A stretch of DNA of 5,443 nt from JBKHBQ01 sp046542305. GTDB lineage: Bacteria > Bacteroidota > Bacteroidia > Bacteroidales > 4484-276. Made by a program: the position numbers and the translations under genes. Below are positions 1 through 5,443 of the stretch, one piece after another (position 1 is the stretch's first letter; the number at the start of each line of letters is the position of its first letter). The notes below the pieces were generated by a model. The model saw only the letters and a list, made by a program, of their open reading frames with translations, ran no database searches and was not told the origin of the DNA. The stretch covers positions 1 to 5,443 of the forward strand of contig JBKHBQ010000264.1 of NCBI GenBank assembly GCA_046542305.1, read 5' to 3'.

Positions 1-2321
1 AGGAAATCCAGCGGATTGAGGAAGATCCGGTAGTGGTAATTTTGCAGCCAGTCGTCGGCCACAAGCCAGATTAGCGGTGCTGCGATTACAGCAGCAATCA
101 GCACCAGGATGAGGATCTCTTTGGCAATCAAAAACCAGATATCCCCCACAGTGGCGCCGAAAGCTTTCCTGACACCGATTTCTTTAGTCCGCTGTACCAC
201 AGTGTGGGAGGTGAGGCCGTACAATCCCAGGGAGGCGATCATGATCCCCAGCAGGGTGAACAGCACCGACAGTTTGGCGTTCTGGCGCTCCTCGCGGTAC
301 ATCCGTTCGAAATCCTGATCCATGAAAAACGATTGCAGCGGCGAGTTGGAGGTAAATGAGGACCATACGTTCTCAATATCAGAAATGGTGTTGCGCGAAA
401 AATTCTCCGACAGCCGCACACTGATGAACCCCCACGTCATCCGGTCGTTTTTAAACTGAAACATGTAGGGCGAGATTGGGCTCCTCACCGACTCGTGATG
501 GAAATCGCCCACCACACCGATCACGGGCATCAGCACTTCGGTTTCATCCTCATTATCGCTCGTGACAAATCGTTCGCTGAAGGGATCGGCCAGCATATAA
601 TGTTTCACCGCGCTTTCGTTGAGCACACATGCCCCGGTGTCGGTGGACATGGCCGGATCGAAAAACCTGCCGTTTACGAGCTTAATCCCGTAGGTTTCCA
701 GGAAATCATAATCGGCCCAGCAGGTTTGCAGCAGGAAGGACTCATCGGGCCTTCCCTTGAGCCGGTAACCGTTGTTGTTGTTATTCCGTCCGGGCACTGC
801 CGTGGAAGCCGATACCGACAACACCCCCGGGATCTTTTTCAATTCCTCCTTAAACGAATTGATTTTATTTCCGATGGCATCGGCACGTGTGATCACCATC
901 ACCTGCTCCTTGTCGAATCCCAGCTCCTTGTTTTGCATAAAGTTCAGTTGCCTGAACATGATGGTGGTTCCCACGATGAGCACGATGGAAATGGCGAACT
1001 GCAGCACCACGAGCACGCTGCGGAGCCGGCTTTGCTTCCGTCCGCTGCGCATGCTGCCTTTCAGCACCATGTAGGGGCTGAACGACGAGAGGTAAAATGC
1101 CGGGTAACTGCCGGCCATGGCACCGATGAGGAGGATCAGCAGGAGCATGGCCGGAATGGTGTACCAGGTACTGAAATAGGAAATCTGCAGATCGAGATCC
1201 AGGAGGTTGTTGAACCAGGGCAGCGAAATTTCCGTTACGATCAGTGCCAGCGCCAGTGCGATGAAGGAAAGGATCAATGTTTCGAGCATGAACTGCCCCA
1301 CCAGCATTTTCTTTGTGGAGCCCGCCACTTTTTTAATCCCAACTTCCTTGGCGCGTTTGGCGGCCTGGGCCGTGGAAAGGTTCATGAAGTTCACCGCCGC
1401 AATTACGATGATCAGCAACGCGATGCTCCCGAAAATCCAGAGGTAGCGCGGATCATTGGCCGGCTTGAATTCCTGCTGGATGGAAGGGTCGAGGTGGATG
1501 TCGGTGAGTTTTTGCAGGTACATGTTGTATTTATTGCCCTGCGCCAGAAACTCATCCATGCTGATCCCGAAAAACCGCTGCACCAGCGGGCCCACGTATT
1601 TTACAATGAGCGGTTTAAACCGTTCGTCCACGCGTTCGGGCAGGGCATTCGGCCTCAGCATCACATAAGTGCTGAAACTGTTCGAGAGCCAGGTATCGTC
1701 GTTTGCCCGCGAATTGGTCATGAACGAACCGATGATACTGGCCTCGAAATGGGTATTGGAAGGCACATCCTGCATCACGCCCGTAACGCGGTAAAATGCC
1801 GTGTCGCTGCCCACCTGAAGCATTTTGTTAACGGGATCTTCGTTGCCGAATATTTTCCTGGCGGTGGTTTCGCTCAACACCAGGCTACGCGCCTGATTTA
1901 GCGCCGTGGTTTTATTTCCCTTGATCAGCGGGATGCTGAAAAAATCGAAAAAGGTGGAATCGGCCTCAATAAAATTATGTTCGGTAAAATAGCTTTCGTT
2001 ATACCTGATGGTAGTTTCGCCCCACCGGTTGAGCCGCACGAAATTCTCCACCTCGGGAAATTCGTTCAGCATGGCCTTGCCCAACGGCGAGGCAGTTGAA
2101 TAAACTTCCACTTCCTGCCCGCCCAGTTTCCCGTGAAGGATCACGCGGTAAATCCGGTCCTTTTCCTGGTGATACTGGTCGTAGCTCAGCTCGTTAAGGA
2201 TAAAAAGCGCGATGATCAGGCTGCAAACCAGTCCGGTTGCCAACCCTATTACATTGATCACCACATAGGATTTCTGCCGCAGCAATGCGCGCAGGCTATA
2301 TTTGATTTGGGTTCCCAGCAT
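1..2321 (-). CDS. MacB/FtsX-like ABC transporter permease, 3' end cut by window
   Basis: This is an inner-membrane permease subunit of a type VII (MacB/LolCE-like) ABC transporter, expected to pair with a separate ATPase and to move substrate or force across the periplasm; the substrate cannot be told. Visible are 773 codons with no internal stop. The layout is the duplicated form: helix 1 at about residues 19-43, a periplasmic MacB-type core at about 44-290, helices at about 291-313, 343-366 and 386-412, then a second copy with a helix at about 436-455, a core at about 456-680, and helices near 682-702 and 730-750. The eighth helix lies outside the window. Cytoplasmic motifs RAKEVGIKKVAGS (323-335) and RTKEIGVRKAFGAT (711-724) follow the first helix after each core, as expected for the segment that contacts the ATPase. 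AGSYPAFYLSSF (403-414) and VIGVVGDFHHE (600-610) are also typical of the family. The start at 2321 is the only ATG after an in-frame stop at 2343-2345 and gives the usual N-terminus; no clear Shine-Dalgarno precedes it, which is common in Bacteroidota. Family members run to roughly 780-820 residues (from memory), so little is missing. Family assignment is secure; role is not. Confidence 0.95.
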   Translation of the reverse strand, partial: MLGTQIKYSLRALLRQKSYVVINVIGLATGLVCSLIIALFILNELSYDQYHQEKDRIYRVILHGKLGGQEVEVYSTASPLGKAMLNEFPEVENFVRLNRWGETTIRYNESYFTEHNFIEADSTFFDFFSIPLIKGNKTTALNQARSLVLSETTARKIFGNEDPVNKMLQVGSDTAFYRVTGVMQDVPSNTHFEASIIGSFMTNSRANDDTWLSNSFSTYVMLRPNALPERVDERFKPLIVKYVGPLVQRFFGISMDEFLAQGNKYNMYLQKLTDIHLDPSIQQEFKPANDPRYLWIFGSIALLIIVIAAVNFMNLSTAQAAKRAKEVGIKKVAGSTKKMLVGQFMLETLILSFIALALALIVTEISLPWFNNLLDLDLQISYFSTWYTIPAMLLLILLIGAMAGSYPAFYLSSFSPYMVLKGSMRSGRKQSRLRSVLVVLQFAISIVLIVGTTIMFRQLNFMQNKELGFDKEQVMVITRADAIGNKINSFKEELKKIPGVLSVSASTAVPGRNNNNNGYRLKGRPDESFLLQTCWADYDFLETYGIKLVNGRFFDPAMSTDTGACVLNESAVKHYMLADPFSERFVTSDNEDETEVLMPVIGVVGDFHHESVRSPISPYMFQFKNDRMTWGFISVRLSENFSRNTISDIENVWSSFTSNSPLQSFFMDQDFERMYREERQNAKLSVLFTLLGIMIASLGLYGLTSHTVVQRTKEIGVRKAFGATVGDIWFLIAKEILILVLIAAVIAAPLIWLVADDWLQNYHYRIFLNPLDF

Positions 2322-2442
2322 AATCGTCGAAAATGAAATGATTTATTGATTAACTCTGTGATTGTTTAAGACGATTGAATAACTTTCAGGTTACAGTGAA
2401 AAAGCGTTAAAAAAATTGTCAGTTTTACATGGATCATTACAT
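2322..2442 (-). promoter_or_regulatory. Presumed promoter and leader region of the permease gene
   Basis: This AT-rich stretch lies between the terminator of the upstream gene and the permease ATG, so a promoter for the permease is expected here. That is an inference from position only. I could not find a convincing Bacteroidota -33 TTTG and -7 TAnnTTTG pair on the minus strand, nor a good sigma-70 match, and there is no purine-rich ribosome binding site next to the ATG. It contains no ORF of note and no riboswitch that I recognise. Confidence 0.35.
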
Positions 2443-2475
2443 TAAAAAGCCCCGCGGCATTTCAACCGCGGGGCT
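2443..2475 (-). terminator. Rho-independent terminator of the repeat-protein gene
   Basis: A perfect 10-base-pair GC-rich stem (arms 2466-2475 and 2448-2457, AGCCCCGCGG on the minus strand) encloses an 8-base loop and is followed on the minus strand by TTTTTAAT. It begins 38 bases after the stop codon at 2513-2515. The T-run lies only on the low-coordinate side, so the terminator works for leftward transcription. It separates the repeat-protein gene from the permease downstream. Confidence 0.92.
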
Positions 2476-2512
2476 ACCTGTAATCCTCCTTAAAAAAAAT
2501 ATAATTCTATGA

Positions 2513-5443
2513 TCAATGAATAATTAATTTCCTGATCACTTCATGTCCGTCGAAAGTACGGATAACAACAACGTACATGCCTTTTGGTTGTGAAATCATG
2601 TTGATTTCTGAAGGAAGCTTCATTTCATCCCTCATGATTTCCTCACCAAAAGCATTCAGTATGATGACGGTAGCATGTCCTTCAACACCTTTAATATTGA
2701 AAGCGCCTTCGGAAGGATTGGGGAAAATCTCCACCGGGGAAACTCCCGCCGATCCAACACCGGTTGAAGAAACCTTCAGTTCCTTTACTTCCGACAGCCC
2801 GTTGGGGGTAAAGAACCCGGTATTCATCTCAGGATTATACACCACCTCCAGATCGAAAGTTTCTCCGGTAGACGGGCGGAACAGACGGAAGCTGAATTCC
2901 TCGCCTTCCCCGAATCCTGTATCAGTTTCTGAATAAGGATCATTACCAAACAGGCTGAGGGCAAACGTACCGGTCCGTTCATCTGCTTCGGCCACGCCGG
3001 CAAGCTGACCGGATGAAGTAAATCCGCCGATCAGATCACCACGATCAATGAGGGATGATGTCGCATTGAAAACCACAACATGGGAGGCCGGAGTTTCTAC
3101 AATTTCACCCCATGGATGATCGGGCATTGCCTGCGCAGGCATAACTGCCGAATTGCCAACCACAGTTGTGGGATAGGTGATCTCAGCATCACTGCTCATG
3201 TAAACCAGATACGAATGATCCGGCTTTACATGACCAAGTGAATTGATGTTGAAGGCGGGCCAGAATACGCCCGGACCTGCGGCATCTTTAACCACCACGA
3301 GTTCGTCCACACCATCAAAGAGATCTTCAACATTCACATCGAAGGTGCTGAGCATGGGGATTAGCGACCAGCCCTGCTGGACCTGCAATGTTTTATCGAT
3401 CACTTCCGGGCCGCACAGCCACAGCGTATCCGGCTGATTCAGCTTGATGAAATATCCGCTGTATTCGTCCCAGTCGTTGGCAGGCATTATTCCCTGCGCC
3501 GGCCAGTAGAGCGTACCCACGGAATTGAGCCCGCTGAGGTTGTACAGAATGATCAGCGAATTATTGATGGGTGCAAACATGTTCACAATATCCGGATCGT
3601 CAGGCGTGATAAAGGTTGAGATTCCGTTCCAGCCCTGCGTCATTTCAATTACCTGATCCACATCAACAACAATAGAGAAGGTACAGGTATCCGAACAGCC
3701 GGTAGCCGGATCGGTATAAACATATTGGATCAGGTGCGCACCGTACCCTGCCACTGCAGGATAGAACATGCCTCCCGAAATACCCGGACCGGAATAAGTT
3801 CCGCCGGCCGGTACCGCACCTGTCAGCATAAATGCTGCATCACGTATACATACATCCATATCGGGGGGGCAGTCGGTTTGCGGCGCCGCCACCACGCTTA
3901 TGTTGAACGTGCAGGAGTTGGAACATCCTGTGGTATCGGTCACAGTATACGCGATGGGATAATTACCAACGCCCACAGATGGATTAAAGACGGTAACGGT
4001 ATTTCCCGCCGCATCCGTATAAACTCCTCCTGCCGGTGTACCGCCTGCAAGCGGGAACGGGCTGTCGGTTTCACACACCGTCATATCCGCCGGGCAATCC
4101 ACATCAGGAAGGAAATTGGTAGTGATATCGAAAGTACAACTGTTGGTGCATCCGTTCTGATCGGTATAGGTGTAGGTAATGGTTACCGTTCCGGGTCCCC
4201 ATACCGAGGGATCGTACCAGTAATCACCTCCCGCAAAGCTGACACCGGTTCCGGTATACACGCCTCCCGAAGGTGTGGCCCCTGACAGTACAAAGGGCGG
4301 ATCTCCCTCACAGATACTTGTATCTGCAGGGCAATTAACCACAGGCAACGGAAGAACCGTGATGAAAAACGTACAACTTCCCGTACATCCGGTTATGGGA
4401 TCGGTATACACATAGGTGATCGGATAAACACCCGCACCCCATGCCGGGTTGAAATTCACGAGGGGAATGCCAAGGGCATCGAAATAGGTCCCTCCGGCCG
4501 GTGTAGCTCCCGCCAGCGGGAATGGCGCCGAATTCAGGCAAACTGACATATTCGGCGGACAGATCACGTTAGGCGTAGGATCAACCGTTATGGTGAAGGT
4601 ACATGAATTGGAGCATCCGGTATTGGGATCGGTATAATTATAAGTGATCAAATGCAAGCCGGGTCCGGCCTGTCCGGGATCGAAACTATTGCCTCCCACT
4701 ACACCCGGTCCGGCATATGCGCCACCGGCAGGGGCTGCGCCCATCAGCACAAACTGCGGATCTTCTTCGCAAACCGTCATATTGGGCGGACAGGTAACTA
4801 CCGGCAAGGGATGTACCGTTACGGTAAACGTGCAATAGTTATAACAACCCGTGTTCGGATCGATGTAATCATAGTATATGGTATGAGCACCAGCACCAAA
4901 AGCTGCCGGATTAAACGGATTAACCGGATTGAAATTCACATCATTATAACTGCCGCCGGGCGGAGTGGCGCCGGTTAGGTTAAACGGCGGTTCGTCAATA
5001 CAAACTTCCATATCGGACGGACATGTGACATCCGGGATTGGATGCACAGTAATGACGAAGGTACAGCAACCTTCACATCCGGTATCGGGATCGGTGTAGC
5101 AATATTCGATGGTATGCACGCCCACTCCGGCATCGGCAGGATCAAAAGTACCGCCATCCACACCCGCGCCGCTGAAGGTTCCTCCGGCGGGTGTTCCCGT
5201 GAGATTTACCGGGAAATCGTCCTCACATAACGTTATATCCTCCGGGCAATCTACATCAGGGTCGGGATCAACGGTGATGACAAAATCGCAACATCCTTCG
5301 CATCCGGTATCCGGATCGGTGTAGCAATATCCGATGGTATGCACGCCGGCTCCGGCATCTGCAGGATCAAAAGTACCGCCATCCACACCCGCGCCGCTGA
5401 AGGTTCCGCCGGCAGGACTGGCAGACAGCGTCACCTCACCATC
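2513..5443 (-). CDS. Large Ig-like repeat protein secreted by T9SS, 5' end cut by window
   Basis: This is the C-terminal part of a surface or secreted protein; 976 residues are visible and the reading frame is still open at the window edge. A GTG at 5434 could be mistaken for a start, but it lies inside a repeat unit and the frame continues upstream (Asp-Gly-Glu), so the real start and the signal peptide are outside the window. Domains in order (visible numbering): Ig-like repeats at 1-599 (seven complete units and one partial), two related domains opening with Gly-Trp at about 600-679 and 685-758, a beta-rich domain at about 780-892, and a type A sorting domain at 904-976 ending in VIRKLIIH. 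The sorting domain predicts Sec export, then outer-membrane passage through the T9SS and cleavage or anchoring at the surface. No catalytic domain is visible. By analogy with other Bacteroidota repeat proteins it may serve in adhesion or as an extracellular structural protein; this is inference. Any enzymatic or binding head could lie in the unseen N-terminal part. Confidence 0.95.
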   Translation of the reverse strand, partial: DGEVTLSASPAGGTFSGAGVDGGTFDPADAGAGVHTIGYCYTDPDTGCEGCCDFVITVDPDPDVDCPEDITLCEDDFPVNLTGTPAGGTFSGAGVDGGTFDPADAGVGVHTIEYCYTDPDTGCEGCCTFVITVHPIPDVTCPSDMEVCIDEPPFNLTGATPPGGSYNDVNFNPVNPFNPAAFGAGAHTIYYDYIDPNTGCYNYCTFTVTVHPLPVVTCPPNMTVCEEDPQFVLMGAAPAGGAYAGPGVVGGNSFDPGQAGPGLHLITYNYTDPNTGCSNSCTFTITVDPTPNVICPPNMSVCLNSAPFPLAGATPAGGTYFDALGIPLVNFNPAWGAGVYPITYVYTDPITGCTGSCTFFITVLPLPVVNCPADTSICEGDPPFVLSGATPSGGVYTGTGVSFAGGDYWYDPSVWGPGTVTITYTYTDQNGCTNSCTFDITTNFLPDVDCPADMTVCETDSPFPLAGGTPAGGVYTDAAGNTVTVFNPSVGVGNYPIAYTVTDTTGCSNSCTFNISVVAAPQTDCPPDMDVCIRDAAFMLTGAVPAGGTYSGPGISGGMFYPAVAGYGAHLIQYVYTDPATGCSDTCTFSIVVDVDQVIEMTQGWNGISTFITPDDPDIVNMFAPINNSLIILYNLSGLNSVGTLYWPAQGIMPANDWDEYSGYFIKLNQPDTLWLCGPEVIDKTLQVQQGWSLIPMLSTFDVNVEDLFDGVDELVVVKDAAGPGVFWPAFNINSLGHVKPDHSYLVYMSSDAEITYPTTVVGNSAVMPAQAMPDHPWGEIVETPASHVVVFNATSSLIDRGDLIGGFTSSGQLAGVAEADERTGTFALSLFGNDPYSETDTGFGEGEEFSFRLFRPSTGETFDLEVVYNPEMNTGFFTPNGLSEVKELKVSSTGVGSAGVSPVEIFPNPSEGAFNIKGVEGHATVIILNAFGEEIMRDEMKLPSEINMISQPKGMYVVVIRTFDGHEVIRKLIIH
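2516..2734 (-). other. T9SS type A C-terminal sorting domain
   Basis: The last 73 residues (904-976) contain the hallmark IFPNPSEG at the start, a strand with VIILNAFGEEI, the motif QPKGMYVVVI (952-961), and a basic end EVIRKLIIH. This is the pattern of the type A sorting domain (por secretion system, TIGR04183-like), with the usual length of about 70-80 residues. In well-studied relatives this domain targets the cargo to the T9SS translocon, where it is removed by the PorU sortase and the cargo may be attached to the surface. Confidence 0.95.
2768..3106 (-). other. Beta-rich domain before the sorting signal
   Basis: Residues about 780-892 read as a compact beta-rich domain with the elements GDLIGGF (802-808), LAGVAE (814-819), FALSLFGND (827-835), a Gly-Glu rich turn, FSFRLFRPSTGE (850-861) and NGLSEVKELKV near the end. 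Similar modules, of the form 'gives its object a property, then modifies a value in a Gly-Asp frame', occur upstream of T9SS sorting domains in Bacteroidota. No catalytic or metal-binding motif is evident, and the boundaries are approximate. Confidence 0.5.
3170..3646 (-). other. Two tandem Gly-Trp domains in the repeat protein
   Basis: Residues about 600-679 and 685-758 of the visible protein appear to be two diverged copies of one domain. Each opens with a Gln-Gly-Trp motif (TQGWNGIS and QQGWSLIP), then has an acidic stretch leading to a Phe (NMF, DLF), a hydrophobic strand (LIILYN, ELVVVKD), a Gly-x-x-(Tyr/Phe)-Trp-Pro-Ala element (TLYWPA, GVFWPA), and a Tyr-containing strand near the end (SGYFIKL, HSYLVYM). 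I recall this arrangement near the C-terminus of other T9SS cargo proteins; its function is not known to me. Confidence 0.7.
3647..5443 (-). repeat. Array of eight Ig-like protein repeats of about 225-237 bases
   Basis: Units in coding order: R0 5443-5252 (partial), R1 5251-5027 (75 residues), R2 5026-4796 (77), R3 4795-4565 (77), R4 4564-4337 (76), R5 4336-4100 (79), R6 4099-3875 (75), R7 3874-3647 (76). Each complete unit starts with a CPxxxxxxC-type element (Cys-Pro, then Cys seven residues after the first), has a Pro-(Ala/Pro/Ser)-Gly-Gly turn near residue 22-25, a Tyr-rich strand, a GCxxxC element, a strand such as CTFxITV, and a short Pro-containing linker. The pattern resembles the Ig-like beta-sandwich repeats common in T9SS cargo of Bacteroidota. 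I do not assign a specific Pfam family. The array continues beyond the window, so the unit count is a minimum. Confidence 0.93.
5064..5416 (-). repeat. Near-identical 225-base tandem duplication (R0/R1)
   Basis: Positions 5064-5191 match 5289-5416 at an offset of exactly 225 bases, with about 10 mismatches over 128 bases by eye. A run of 47 bases (5136-5182 and 5361-5407) is identical. The other units of the array are much more divergent at the DNA level, so this pair is a younger duplication than the rest. The offset equals 75 codons, so the reading frame is kept. Confidence 0.9.

Noticed and set aside
495..1901. Plus-strand open frame of 468 codons.
   Set aside because: It is the exact codon-by-codon complement of the permease frame. 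It stays open because the permease uses few TTA, CTA and TCA codons there. The minus-strand frame has clear family motifs and continuous membrane topology, while the plus-strand product is His/Gln rich with no recognisable domain.
2322..2376. Seven-base inverted repeat (AATCGTC at 2322-2328, GACGATT at 2370-2376) next to the permease start.
   Set aside because: A seven-base match with a 41-base spacer is expected by chance at a fair rate in about 120 bases, and neither arm extends. It could fold over the start region but is not persuasive.
2485..2491. Perfect AAGGAGG on the minus strand, resembling a Shine-Dalgarno site.
   Set aside because: No start codon lies at a suitable distance; the next ATG is more than 20 bases away, inside the terminator loop. 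Such sites are also little used in Bacteroidota.
3725..4285. Plus-strand open frame of 186 codons, and shorter plus-strand frames within 4644-5324.
   Set aside because: They are antisense to the Ig-like repeat array and recur because the underlying DNA is repeated. The minus-strand frame is unbroken and well supported.
5432..5434. GTG as the start codon of the repeat protein.
   Set aside because: The frame is open upstream to the window edge, and the codon lies inside a repeat unit with no signal peptide after it.
3647..5443. Regularly spaced repeats as a possible CRISPR array.
   Set aside because: The 225-237 base period, continuous reading frame and protein-level conservation identify coding repeats, not short direct repeats with spacers.

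Overview
The window looks like chromosomal DNA from a member of the Bacteroidota. The evidence is a C-terminal type A sorting domain of the type IX secretion system (T9SS), which is essentially confined to that phylum, and a large MacB/FtsX-like permease of the kind Bacteroidota carry in many copies. I cannot name the genus.

Both genes are on the minus strand and both run off the window. The right part (2513-5443) is the 3' end of a gene for a large secreted, cysteine-containing repeat protein: 976 codons and the stop are visible, and the true start lies beyond 5443. Reading from its N-terminal side it has at least eight Ig-like repeats of 75-79 residues (the first cut by the window edge), two related domains that each open with a Gly-Trp motif, one further beta-rich domain, and the T9SS sorting domain. 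A strong rho-independent terminator (2443-2475) follows the stop codon. After a 121-base leader (2322-2442) comes the left gene (start at 2321, running off at position 1), an eight-helix ABC-transporter permease of which 773 codons are visible and only the extreme C-terminus is missing.

The terminator suggests that the two genes are separate transcription units. I see no functional link between them beyond both concerning the cell envelope. The partner ATPase of the permease is not in the window. There are no tRNA, rRNA, CRISPR, insertion-sequence or phage signatures, and no stretch over 300 bases without a gene.

I found no convincing new biological system. The most interesting material is inside the repeat array: a recent 225-base tandem duplication, an alternation of two repeat subtypes, and a regular cysteine framework that gains an extra pair in the duplicated units.
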